Assembly: GCA_023249405.1 (NCBI GenBank)
Contig: JAHFCR010000005.1
Location: 22,682 to 86,681, forward strand
Source: Peptococcaceae bacterium
GTDB lineage: Bacteria; Bacillota; DSM-12270; Thermacetogeniales; Thermacetogeniaceae
Direction of reading: 5' to 3'
Length of the DNA stretch: 64,000 nucleotides
Shown: positions 35,903 through 43,895 of the stretch, piece by piece
How positions within the stretch are numbered: the stretch's first letter is position 1
Layout: every line of letters starts with the position of its first letter
Notes under the pieces: generated by a model
Seen by the model: the letters and a program-made list of their open reading frames with translations, nothing else
Told to the model about the DNA's origin: nothing
The model's database searches: none
Position numbers and translations under genes: made by a program

Positions 35903-36478
35903 ATGCCGATCAATGTTGATGATCTGATAAGAGATGCATTGGAGTCGGGGGCTGCGCATGCAGCGATGGCGGATACGTCTAAGATCGTGTTCCACGAGGA
36001 GTTCAGGCAGGCCTGTGAAAAAAACGTGTGCCGGAAATACAATACCAACTGGATGGGTCCGCCGGCGATCGGCCCGATATCCGAGCTGATGGAAAGGGCC
36101 AGGAAATACAGACAGGGGCTGCTGTTCCAGACGGTCCATCAGCTGGACAGAACCTTTGATTATCAGGGCATGCTTGAAGGCGGCAGGATCCACGAGCGGG
36201 TGTTCAGAACCCTCTTGGAAAAGATCAGGACAAAGTACGCATTCAGTGAGATGCTTCCCCTGAATGCAGGTTGTTGCAGTATCTGTGAGAGATGCGCCTA
36301 TCTTGACCAGGAGCCGTGCCGCCACCCCGATCTGGCAGTTTCTTCGGTGGAGGCATACGGGATTGACGTGATGGCTCTGGAAAAAAGTGCCGGCATTCCG
36401 TATTATAATGGTAAAGATACTGTTTCCTATGTCGGTCTGATCCTTTTTAATGAGGATGAAACGACGCCTGATACATAG
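35903..36478 (+). CDS. DUF2284 family predicted metal-binding protein
   Basis: 191 residues. The C-terminal half carries the DUF2284 cysteine cluster NAGCCSICERCAYLDQEPC with following CRHPD and SVEAYGIDV, which probably binds an iron-sulfur cluster or other metal. A further CEKNVC lies near residue 38. GGGGGAG precedes the ATG. Function unknown; it lies on the same strand 122 bp after nrdG, without an obvious terminator between, so it could be a distal member of the nrd operon. Confidence 0.85.
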   Translation: MPINVDDLIRDALESGAAHAAMADTSKIVFHEEFRQACEKNVCRKYNTNWMGPPAIGPISELMERARKYRQGLLFQTVHQLDRTFDYQGMLEGGRIHERVFRTLLEKIRTKYAFSEMLPLNAGCCSICERCAYLDQEPCRHPDLAVSSVEAYGIDVMALEKSAGIPYYNGKDTVSYVGLILFNEDETTPDT

Positions 36479-36574
36479 GGCGGCGCCCGGCTTAAGCCGC
36501 TTATCTCCCGCTTGAGAGAGGCAGGAGTTTAATGGCGGTTAGGCACATCAAATAAAAGAAAAAAGGGACAGCGC

Positions 36575-37420
36575 ATGGAGTTTACATTAAAAACAGAGCC
36601 TGGTATGGTGCCATATCTGACCTTGCCCGGTTTCGGCGGTGAGCAGGGCAACCATGGGGTGCTACTGGCCTTCACTACCCGCCGCGGCGGGGTCGGCACC
36701 GGGTCTTATGCTGAATTGAACCTGGGCCTGAGCGCCGGAGATGAACCCGGGACGGTAGCCGAAAACCGGAGGCTGCTCTGCAATACGCTGGGCCTGGATG
36801 TTGGCCGGCTCTCCATTGTCAAACAGGTGCACAGCGACCGCGTGGTGGTTGTCGACGATGACCGGAGCAGCGCTGCTCCGGTCATCGAGGCGGATGCCCA
36901 GGTGACTGCCATCCCTGGTATTCCCCTGTTCAGCCTGTTTGCGGATTGTCTGGCGGTTTACCTTTACGACCCGGTGTGCGGTGTTATCGGGCTGGCTCAC
37001 GCCGGCTGGCGCGGCACGGTGGCGGGGATCGCCAGGAAGACGGTGGCAGTGATGGCAGAGCAGTTCGGCGTCAGGCCGGAGCACTGCCATGCCGCCCTGG
37101 CTCCGGCTGCGGGACCCTGCTGCTACGAGGTGGGGGATGAGGTGGCTGAGGCGGCCCGGGCGGTTTTTCCAAAGAGCTGGAACGTCTTGCGTCCGCGCCG
37201 GGGGGATACTGGCATCAACAGACAGGCGCCTGGAGATCGGGGCAAGTGGACATTTGACCTCTGGGAAGGGAACGCCGGGTGGCTCCGGGAGGCGGGATTG
37301 AGGCGGGAGAATATTATTATCAGCCGGTTTTGCACCATCTGCCGCCAGGATATGTTCTTTTCCCACCGGGGCAGCGGCGGCCTCACCGGCCGGATGGCGG
37401 CGCTGCTGATGTTATGCTAG
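36575..37420 (+). CDS. pgeF: Purine nucleoside phosphorylase/laccase-domain protein PgeF (YfiH)
   Basis: 281 residues of the multicopper-like LACC1/YfiH family. Diagnostic segments: KQVHSDRVVVV, FADCLAVYLYDP, GLAHAGWRGTVAGIA (with a zinc-ligand histidine), GPCCYEVGDEV and CTICRQDMFFSHR. Family members act as purine nucleoside enzymes and, in E. coli, help correct peptidoglycan composition. It is commonly found near yggS, sepF and yggT in Gram-positive genomes, as here. Confidence 0.93.
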   Translation: MEFTLKTEPGMVPYLTLPGFGGEQGNHGVLLAFTTRRGGVGTGSYAELNLGLSAGDEPGTVAENRRLLCNTLGLDVGRLSIVKQVHSDRVVVVDDDRSSAAPVIEADAQVTAIPGIPLFSLFADCLAVYLYDPVCGVIGLAHAGWRGTVAGIARKTVAVMAEQFGVRPEHCHAALAPAAGPCCYEVGDEVAEAARAVFPKSWNVLRPRRGDTGINRQAPGDRGKWTFDLWEGNAGWLREAGLRRENIIISRFCTICRQDMFFSHRGSGGLTGRMAALLMLC

Positions 37421-37606
37421 GCTTATTGTGGCGTCGTGAAGCTGATTCCTGATGATGTGAACTGGAAAAAACGACAAGTAGAGATATGATAGACTGTTTA
37501 AACCTGAGCCGGTTGCATATTGCGATCAGGGAATAACAGAGAGGAGAACAGAACCGGTCAATGGCAAATACTAATTGAAAATCCATTGAAGGGGGATGCT
37601 GACAAG

Positions 37607-37843
37607 ATGAACTGTAATGCAGATGGGGGATTGAAAACCCTGGCTGTAGTGGTGAGCGGCATGAGCTGCAGCCACTGCCAGCGGGCTGTTGAAGAGGCGG
37701 TATCTGCGGTGGATGGAATCACCCACGCCAGCGCGGCATTGGAGACGGGGATGCTGACAGTTGTTTACGATCCCCGGAAGGTAGATTTCGCTAAAGTTCA
37801 GGATGCGGTGGTCAGATCCGGTTATGAAGCACGACAGGGATAG
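37607..37843 (+). CDS. Heavy-metal-associated (HMA) domain protein, CopZ-like
   Basis: 78 residues with a single HMA ferredoxin-like fold; MSCSHCQRAVEEAV provides the CxxC metal-binding motif and GYEA the conserved C-terminal part. Likely a soluble copper(I) or zinc chaperone. ATG 37607 follows GGGGGAT by 9 bases; a longer frame from 37520 lacks support. No metal-transporting ATPase or Cu-responsive regulator is nearby. The last 20 bp overlap the start of the next gene. Confidence 0.88.
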   Translation: MNCNADGGLKTLAVVVSGMSCSHCQRAVEEAVSAVDGITHASAALETGMLTVVYDPRKVDFAKVQDAVVRSGYEARQG

Positions 37844-38822
37844 CAGAGAGATCACGGCCAGGGCCAGAAAAAAGAGACTGGAGCGAGCCGAACTGCTCAG
37901 CCGGGTTCGGATCTGGGCCGGGCGCCTGGTGATCCTTGTTCTGGTCCTGGTAGTTCTAGCCTGGCTTGGCAAGCAGGCCTACGTCTTTTGTGTGGCCCAG
38001 GCGATTAGGACAGAAAGCGCCCAACTGTCAGTGCTGGACTCCGGTTATAGCGGAGAAGCCATCGTCATGCGCAATGAGAAGGTGGCCACGGCGCCGGTGG
38101 CCGGCAACGTGGAGCGGCTGGTCCCAGAAGGGGCCAGAGTGCATATCGGTACGGCTGTGGCCCGGATCACCGGTCCCGCCAGCCCCGAAAAAGATCGAGC
38201 AGCCGTGGAATTGACCAGTCCGGCGGCGGGCACCGTCAGCTATCAGCATGATGGCTGGGAAGGCATCCTCACGCCGGCCCAATACCAGCGGATGGACCTG
38301 TTCGCCCTGTTCGACGCCGTAAATAAAGGCCAGCCGGGCAACTTGCCGCAAACAGTTTCCAGGGGCGATCCAGTCTACAAGATTATCGATAATCTGGTCA
38401 ACCCCGATCTTGTAATCAGGCTGGACAAGCAACCCCAGGATCTGGAGATCAAAGACTGGGTTGACCTGAACTGGAGCCAGGAAGGGCAAGGAAGGGGCCG
38501 GATCATCGGGTTGAGTTCCAAACCGGGAGCCTGGATTGTGACAGTGAAGGTCAGCCAGACCGACCAAGATTTTAACGCCGGCCGCACCCTGAGCGTTAAA
38601 CTGATCAACAAGGAATACGAGGGGATCGTGCTTTCCGCCCGGGCTCTGGTAACTAAAGACAACCAACAGGGAGTTTGGACGAGGTCTCCCGTCGGATTCA
38701 AGTTCAACCGGGTTCGGGTGGTCGGAGCTGTGGGGGACAAGGTGGCTCTGCAGGGAATAGAACAGGGGCTGGACGTTGTCATCAATCCGGACCTGCTCAA
38801 AAAGATCAGCCGGGAAATTTAG
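37824..38822 (+). CDS. HlyD-like membrane-anchored protein
   Basis: 332 residues: basic N-terminus, one membrane span (about 32-50, VILVLVLVVLAWLGKQA), then an extracytoplasmic domain with a biotinyl-lipoyl-like segment (VAGNVERLVPEGARVHIG) resembling HlyD/membrane-fusion proteins. No ABC or RND partner is nearby. Proteins like this are found before yggS-sepF in Clostridia and may have a wall or division role; that is inference. ATG 37824 overlaps the HMA gene by 20 bp with only a weak ribosome-binding site, so coupling is likely. Confidence 0.75.
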   Translation: MKHDRDSREITARARKKRLERAELLSRVRIWAGRLVILVLVLVVLAWLGKQAYVFCVAQAIRTESAQLSVLDSGYSGEAIVMRNEKVATAPVAGNVERLVPEGARVHIGTAVARITGPASPEKDRAAVELTSPAAGTVSYQHDGWEGILTPAQYQRMDLFALFDAVNKGQPGNLPQTVSRGDPVYKIIDNLVNPDLVIRLDKQPQDLEIKDWVDLNWSQEGQGRGRIIGLSSKPGAWIVTVKVSQTDQDFNAGRTLSVKLINKEYEGIVLSARALVTKDNQQGVWTRSPVGFKFNRVRVVGAVGDKVALQGIEQGLDVVINPDLLKKISREI

Positions 38823-38877
38823 TTTCCAAAAAAGGAAAATAGACACCGTTGTCGAACGTGGAAGAAAGGAGCAGGTA

Positions 38878-39561
38878 ATGGAAGAAACTTTAGCAAAAAG
38901 GCTGGATCGCATCACCGAACGCATCGCCGGAGCGGCGCAAAAAGGCGGGCGCCAGTTGGCAGATGTGCAGCTGGTGGCGGTGACTAAGATGGTGACGGTT
39001 GACCTGCTGGGAGAGGCCATAACCTGCGGGCTCAAGGCCTTCGGGGAGAACCGGGTGCAGGATTGGCTCGCCAAGTACGAGGCCTGGGGGGACCGCGTGG
39101 AGTGGCACCTCATCGGGCACTTGCAACAAAATAAGGCCCGGTACCTTACCGGCAGGATCTCTCTGATTCATTCCCTTGACAGCCAGAAGCTGGCCCAACA
39201 GCTTGATGGTTTGAGTGCTGTTCAGGGACGCCCCTGGCAGGTGCTGGTCCAGGTCAATGTATCCGGCGAGGCTACCAAGTATGGACTGAGCCCGGAGGAA
39301 TTGCCGGACTTTCTGGATGCTACCCGCAGCCTGAAGGGGTTGGATATCTGCGGATTGATGACTATCGCCCCTTACGTGAAGGACCCGGAAGAGGTGCGGC
39401 CAGTGTTCCGGGGGCTGCGGTTGCTCCGGTCGGAAGTATCCCGGAGCAGGCCCTGGCTGAACCTGCGGCATCTGTCGATGGGCATGAGCAACGATTTTGA
39501 GATTGCGGTTGAGGAGGGTGCGACCCTGGTAAGAATCGGAAGCGCTCTTTTTGGATATTAA
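38878..39561 (+). CDS. yggS: YggS-family pyridoxal-phosphate homeostasis protein
   Basis: 227 residues with the PLP-binding TIM-barrel signature: VAVTKMV (PLP lysine), GENRVQDWLAK and WHLIGHLQQNKARYL; SMGMSNDFEIAVEEGATLVRIG near the end. It binds PLP and maintains vitamin B6 and amino-acid balance; no enzymatic activity is known. ATG 38878 has AAAGGA upstream. It precedes sepF by 20 bp, the conserved ylmE-ylmF order. Confidence 0.95.
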   Translation: MEETLAKRLDRITERIAGAAQKGGRQLADVQLVAVTKMVTVDLLGEAITCGLKAFGENRVQDWLAKYEAWGDRVEWHLIGHLQQNKARYLTGRISLIHSLDSQKLAQQLDGLSAVQGRPWQVLVQVNVSGEATKYGLSPEELPDFLDATRSLKGLDICGLMTIAPYVKDPEEVRPVFRGLRLLRSEVSRSRPWLNLRHLSMGMSNDFEIAVEEGATLVRIGSALFGY

Positions 39562-39581
39562 ACAAGGAAGGAGTGACCCTC

Positions 39582-40043
39582 TTGCCCGGTTGGCTGGATA
39601 AGGTCATGCATTTCATCGGCTTTTCGGATAACGATGCGGAGGAAGATGAGGATGAAACTCCTCAACTGCTCGAGAGCAGCAGTTCCCGCAAGAAAGCTCC
39701 GGTATTAAGCCTGCACTCGTCGCCTGATTTGAAGATTGTAGTGGTTTCTGCGGGGAGTTTTGAGGAATCGGAAAAATTGGCGGCTCATTTAAAAAACCGC
39801 AGGCCGGTGATCGTCAACTTTGACGGCGTTCCCAAAGAGATCGCCCAGCGGATCATCGATTTCCTGAGCGGGGCGGTTTTTGCCCTTAATGGCGGTACTT
39901 GGAAAGTGACCGCTGAAACTTTCCTGTTCATTCCCAGCAATATTTCCGTCTACACCGAAGAGCAGCCCGGCGACCTGCGCGACCGGTTGCCTTTTAAATG
40001 GGATCAGGGAGGAATGAGGGAACGTATCCAGGAAAAGGGTTAG
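39582..40043 (+). CDS. sepF: Cell division protein SepF
   Basis: 153 residues: N-terminal amphipathic membrane-binding helix (PGWLDKVMHFIGF), acidic linker, and the SepF core with RRPVIVNFDGVPKEIAQRII and FLSGAVFALNGG. SepF anchors and bundles FtsZ. TTG 39582 is 9 bases after GGAAGGAG; GTG 39573 touches that site and is less likely. In most Firmicutes yggT follows directly; here a terminator and a divergent gene intervene. Confidence 0.93.
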   Translation: MPGWLDKVMHFIGFSDNDAEEDEDETPQLLESSSSRKKAPVLSLHSSPDLKIVVVSAGSFEESEKLAAHLKNRRPVIVNFDGVPKEIAQRIIDFLSGAVFALNGGTWKVTAETFLFIPSNISVYTEEQPGDLRDRLPFKWDQGGMRERIQEKG

Positions 40044-40173
40044 CAAATTATAAAAACCCGGTGATGCCAAGGCCGGGCAAAGTTTAGTCTATCTGTGCCG
40101 CCTCGGGCTTTGGATGCTGGACATGAACGAGGGATGTGAGCAAGCATTCTGGAATATAGGAGAATGAAATTAG

Positions 40174-40196
40174 AGCGCGGGAGGCCCGCGCTTTTT
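40174..40196 (+). terminator. Intrinsic terminator after sepF
   Basis: An 8-bp perfect stem (AGCGCGGG with CCCGCGCT), 3-base loop and TTTT. It ends the yggS-sepF transcript. The rest of 40044-40233 holds a short CCCGG hairpin and nothing else visible. Confidence 0.85.
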
Positions 40197-40233
40197 ACCT
40201 ATTTTATTCGGTGGCACGAAGATACGGCAGGCG

Positions 40234-41754
40234 TCAACTGCGAGTTTTCGCCGCCGGCACCCGCCCCCGGGCGGCTTCGTCAAAACCTATGTAAAGCTGT
40301 TTTTCTCTGGGAGTCTCGGCCGCAAGCCTCGCTCCATCCTCTTCCAGGCGCCGCATGATATTCCATCGCTCCTGAAAGGGCAGGCGACTGAAAATATTCT
40401 GGAAAATGGCCGCTCCTTTCACCATGAAAGCCAGGAAGCTTGTGTGATCCTCGGCAGAACAGATGGTTGGCACACCCCATATCTCGACCTCTTCCAGGTT
40501 CTTCTCAAACAACTCCTTCATGAGGCCAACCGGCAAGCCGTTGTGCTCGCTGAACGGCGTCCCGAAGCGTTCGGCCATGCTGGTCAAAGGTTGAAACCAT
40601 TGGGCCACCATCGGAGCGCCCCGCAGGTCAAATTCTGCCGGAGGGCACAAGGCGGCGACAAATCCCCCCGGCCTGGTAACGCGTGTCATCTCGGCGACTG
40701 CTTTCGGGGCGTCTGTGAAATGGAGGGCGGCAACGGCAATTGTAGCGTCGAAACTACTATCGGGGAAGGGCAGGTTCTCAGCCATCCCCTGCACCGCCTC
40801 GACGTTTCTGATGCCCCGCTGGCAGCACTTGGCGGCTAATTTTTGTAGCAGGGCCGCCGCGGGGTCAAGGGCCACCACTGATCCGTCCGGCCCCACCAGG
40901 TCGCTGAGACCCAGGTCCACCGTCACCCGGCCGGTGCCGGCGCCGACCTCCAGGACTTTCATGCCTTTCTGAAGCCCGAGGCGCTCAAGATATTCTCTTG
41001 TCCTCAGGCTGAGTTCGGGGAAAACCTTGCCGAAGATCTTATCGTAATCCGCTTCACTGAAGATTACCCACCGCTGGTTTTCCGACCGCCACTTGAGTTC
41101 CCCGGCGTCGCTCAAAATACGGCGCAACATCGCCAGTACTGACTGACCGCGTTCAGTCAGGGTCAATACGGTCCCTTCGCCGGTGTAGGACGTCCTTATC
41201 AGTTTTATCTGCTCATAAAAATCCAGTGCGGGACTCAGGACCAGGTTCGACCATGGACGGTGGAGTTTGCCGAAAAGGAAGTCTTCTTTCTTCATCCAAC
41301 CGTAATAGGCGATGGCATTCAGATCTTCATGTTCCGAAATAATGATGAAAAAGTCGCCTACAGCGGTCAACCCCTCTGGCTCACTGGTTATGAATTGATC
41401 AAGGCGCTCGATGGCCTCGCCTACCTCGCTCAGACCAACCTCGCGGCGTCCCTTTTTCCTCTGGGCTGCGTAAAAGGCCATTGAGAAAAGAATTTCGTGG
41501 AAAACAGAAAACACATACTGCTCGGACATGGGATAGTTTGGAAAGATGGCTCTGGTGCGCAATGCCTCAGATGTCCGCCGCTCTGTCGCTGCTATGAGAG
41601 CGGATTGGGCCTCCTCGCTGATCTGCTCCTCCTCTTCACCGTTCATCCAAGTATCGAGGACCACTCCTTGGCCCAGAGCACGCTTGACCATTTCACTGGT
41701 ATCCGGGGATATCAATTGTTGGTAAACCATACCGAAGAGATCATTGTAAGCCAT
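40234..41754 (-). CDS. SAM-dependent methyltransferase with a novel N-terminal half
   Basis: 506 residues, the only minus-strand gene in the window. Residues 1-260 match no family I know; about 185-215 (YTGEGTVLTLTERGQSVLAML) looks like a winged-helix wing. Residues 261-460 form a class I methyltransferase: motif I VLEVGAGTG at 267-275, an acidic residue at the end of strand beta-2 in VVALDP near 297, and a UbiE/COQ5-like GMAENLPFPDSSFDATIAV segment. Start supported by GGAGGT about 10 bases upstream on the minus strand. It splits sepF from proC-yggT. The N-terminal half could sense a ligand, and methylation would be the output; the substrate is unknown. Confidence 0.85.
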   Translation of the reverse strand: MAYNDLFGMVYQQLISPDTSEMVKRALGQGVVLDTWMNGEEEEQISEEAQSALIAATERRTSEALRTRAIFPNYPMSEQYVFSVFHEILFSMAFYAAQRKKGRREVGLSEVGEAIERLDQFITSEPEGLTAVGDFFIIISEHEDLNAIAYYGWMKKEDFLFGKLHRPWSNLVLSPALDFYEQIKLIRTSYTGEGTVLTLTERGQSVLAMLRRILSDAGELKWRSENQRWVIFSEADYDKIFGKVFPELSLRTREYLERLGLQKGMKVLEVGAGTGRVTVDLGLSDLVGPDGSVVALDPAAALLQKLAAKCCQRGIRNVEAVQGMAENLPFPDSSFDATIAVAALHFTDAPKAVAEMTRVTRPGGFVAALCPPAEFDLRGAPMVAQWFQPLTSMAERFGTPFSEHNGLPVGLMKELFEKNLEEVEIWGVPTICSAEDHTSFLAFMVKGAAIFQNIFSRLPFQERWNIMRRLEEDGARLAAETPREKQLYIGFDEAARGRVPAAKTRS

Positions 41755-42304
41755 TTTTTCATTACCTCCATAAAAGATTTACTCGGGAATAAAAGCGAAA
41801 AGCAGACCTCTCGATGCTGATGTGCCTTAAATACATCTGGCTGCCGGATCTGATGACGATCGGCGCGAACTGCCCCGGTCAGTCTGATCGAGACCTGTCA
41901 ACTGGAAGGCGGTTCGATATTCGTAGGAGATCTAACAGAAATTCGACATCAAGTTGAAATTACCTTCTATGGGAAATAATGTCGAAATATGACGCAATTT
42001 GATGCCTTCCATGATCGGCATTGACTTGGGCCGGACATTATGGACAGTGTAAATATTACCATAAGGCATCATTCTTACGGTGTGAATCGGACATACGGAG
42101 TACGCGGCTGACTTGGGATTGAATGCACAACCTTCTATGAAGCCGTATTTTACAAGGTTTTTGCTTTGCAGGAAAATACAAATGCGGAGTAGAAAGTATT
42201 TCTATTCATTCTTGTTGAGGCGTGGCCGCTCCGTGAACTTGGCGGCGAATGGCTTGGAGACGATCCGAATCAGCTTTTTTTAAAACTCTTGCAGCGCAAG
42301 AACT
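41755..42304. other. 550-bp non-coding region upstream of the methyltransferase and proC
   Basis: No supported gene in either strand. It is visibly richer in A and T than the neighbouring genes. It holds the TTCGACA/TGTCGAA pair described separately, a TTCGATATTCG tract at about 41913, and a short dyad CTTGC-AGC-GCAAG just before proC. It must contain the minus-strand methyltransferase promoter and probably a proC promoter, neither of which I can place. Confidence 0.6.
41942..41986. promoter_or_regulatory. Two inverted TGTCGAA (Spo0A-box-like) sites
   Basis: TTCGACA at 41942-41948 and TGTCGAA at 41980-41986 are perfect, oppositely oriented copies of the 7-bp core of the Spo0A box; with flanks the repeat covers ATTCGACAT and ATGTCGAAAT. 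They lie about 190-230 bp upstream of the minus-strand methyltransferase start. A Spo0A site is plausible in a spore former, but the sequence only shows the inverted repeat. Confidence 0.5.
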
Positions 42305-43129
42305 TTGGAGGCGTTCATTATTATCAGGAAAAGGGTTAGTCTGATCGGCGCCGGCTCTATGGGCGGCGCTTTGGTGACAGGTTTTGTGCGCAACGGCCTG
42401 GTGGCCCCGGATGACGTGTTGCTTAGCGATCCCAACCGGGATGCCGTGGCTGCGCTTGCTGCCCAGTTGCGGGTGAGGATCGCCGGGGACAACAGGCAGG
42501 CCGCGGGTGAGGCAGAGATTGTAGTCTGCGCGGTCAAACCCTATCAAATTAAAAAAGTACTAGAGGAGATCGCCTCTCTCATGACGCCGGACCGTTTGTT
42601 GATCTCGGTGGCGGCTGGTGTTTCCACCAGCTTTTTAGAGGCGAACCTGCCATCGGGAGCGCCGGTGATCAGGGCTATGCCAAACATTCCGGCTCTGGTC
42701 GGCGAGGGTATGACCGGATTATCCCTGGGCAAGCATGCCGGCCCGAGGGATGGAGATGATGCGGAACAGCTCTTCAAGGCAGTGGGCAGGGTAGTGACCG
42801 TTCCAGAGGCAAACATTGACGCCGTCACGGGGCTGAGCGGAAGTGGTCCGGCTTTTCTGGCGGTTATCCTGGAGGCCCTGGCCGACGGGGGCGTAATGAT
42901 GGGCTTGACGCGCCAGACGGCCCTGGAACTGGCAGTGCAGACCATGCTGGGTACAGCCCGGGTGATCCAGACCTCCGGGGAACATCCTGCGGCGCTAAAA
43001 GACCGGGTATCCTCGCCTGGAGGTACGACGATTGCCGGCCTCCACGTTCTGGAGGAAGGTGGCCTCAGGGGGCTGCTAATGAGCGCGGTGGCAGCTTCTG
43101 CCGAAAAAGCGGCAGCGCTTGAGGTGTGA
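42305..43129 (+). CDS. proC: Pyrroline-5-carboxylate reductase
   Basis: 274 residues; last step of proline synthesis, NAD(P)H-dependent. Rossmann motif LIGAGSMGGALVTGF near residue 13, AMPNIPALVGEGMTGL near 120, and the C-terminal SGSGPAFLAVILEALADGG and LKDRVSSPGGTTIAGL signatures. The start is uncertain: TTG 42305 is in frame, but GGAGG at 42307-42311 would better serve ATT at 42317 or 42320. In many genomes proC lies between sepF/yggS and yggT, as here. Confidence 0.94.
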   Translation: MEAFIIIRKRVSLIGAGSMGGALVTGFVRNGLVAPDDVLLSDPNRDAVAALAAQLRVRIAGDNRQAAGEAEIVVCAVKPYQIKKVLEEIASLMTPDRLLISVAAGVSTSFLEANLPSGAPVIRAMPNIPALVGEGMTGLSLGKHAGPRDGDDAEQLFKAVGRVVTVPEANIDAVTGLSGSGPAFLAVILEALADGGVMMGLTRQTALELAVQTMLGTARVIQTSGEHPAALKDRVSSPGGTTIAGLHVLEEGGLRGLLMSAVAASAEKAAALEV

Positions 43130-43171
43130 CTCCGGGTTGACCATACGGCATGCTTGAGGTGAGAATACATA

Positions 43172-43459
43172 ATGCTGGATATCCCTAATTATTTAATCTG
43201 GGTGCTGAATATTGCCTTCCAGACATACACGTGGCTGATTGTGGCCAGGGCTCTACTCTCCTTTATACACCTCCGGACATATAATCCGCTGCTCCGGTTT
43301 GTCTACGAAGTGACCGAACCGGTGCTGGCCTTGTTCCGCCGGCTGCTGCCCCAGACGGGGCCCATGGATTTTTCACCGCTTCTGGCGATACTCTTTCTGC
43401 AGATCGCCAATCAATTAGTAGTCCAGTTGCTATATTTTCTGTTTTATGGCAGGTACTAG
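43172..43459 (+). CDS. yggT: YggT family membrane protein
   Basis: 95 residues with two membrane spans (about 7-29 and 66-92) and the family segment FVYEVTEPVLALFRRLLP between them. YggT/YlmG proteins are linked to division and to membrane protein distribution. GAGGTGAG precedes the ATG. The next gene begins inside its last codons. Confidence 0.93.
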   Translation: MLDIPNYLIWVLNIAFQTYTWLIVARALLSFIHLRTYNPLLRFVYEVTEPVLALFRRLLPQTGPMDFSPLLAILFLQIANQLVVQLLYFLFYGRY

Positions 43460-43766
43460 AGGCATGCCCTGGATCAGCGCTGCTTCAGGTGGTGTCCGCA
43501 TTCAGGTGAGGGTACAGCCCAGAGCGTCCCGAAATGAGTTGATCGGTGTTGACAGCGATTGTCTCCGGGTGCGTTTGACTGCGCCTCCCATAGACGGAGA
43601 GGCCAACAGGCAGCTGCGGAAGTATTTAAGCGAGCTTTTCTGCTGCAGCCCCGGAAATATCCAGATCGTCAGAGGTTTGACAGGGCGGCTCAAGCTGGTG
43701 GAGATTGCCGGCGTGGCTGAGAGCGAAGTGCTCATGATGGTAGCGATGCGGGTAGCCAGACCCTGA
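43446..43766 (+). CDS. yggU: DUF167 (YggU) family protein
   Basis: 106 residues of the small DUF167 fold: VRIQVRVQPRASRNELIG at the start and RLTAPPIDGEANRQLRKYL in the middle, the family signature. Function unknown. It overlaps yggT by 14 bp and is probably translationally coupled; an alternative ATG at 43464 has AGGT upstream. The yggT-yggU order is conserved. Confidence 0.88.
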   Translation: MAGTRGMPWISAASGGVRIQVRVQPRASRNELIGVDSDCLRVRLTAPPIDGEANRQLRKYLSELFCCSPGNIQIVRGLTGRLKLVEIAGVAESEVLMMVAMRVARP

Positions 43767-43895
43767 CTGCTTGCTAATTCTCTAAAAAGCGACGGGAAAA
43801 CAGCATTTCGGCATGGTCTGCTTGTCAACCGGGAACAATAACAAGAGTGGCAGGCAAGCTGTTCGCAGGCTTGTATCCGGCGGGAGGCAACATCG

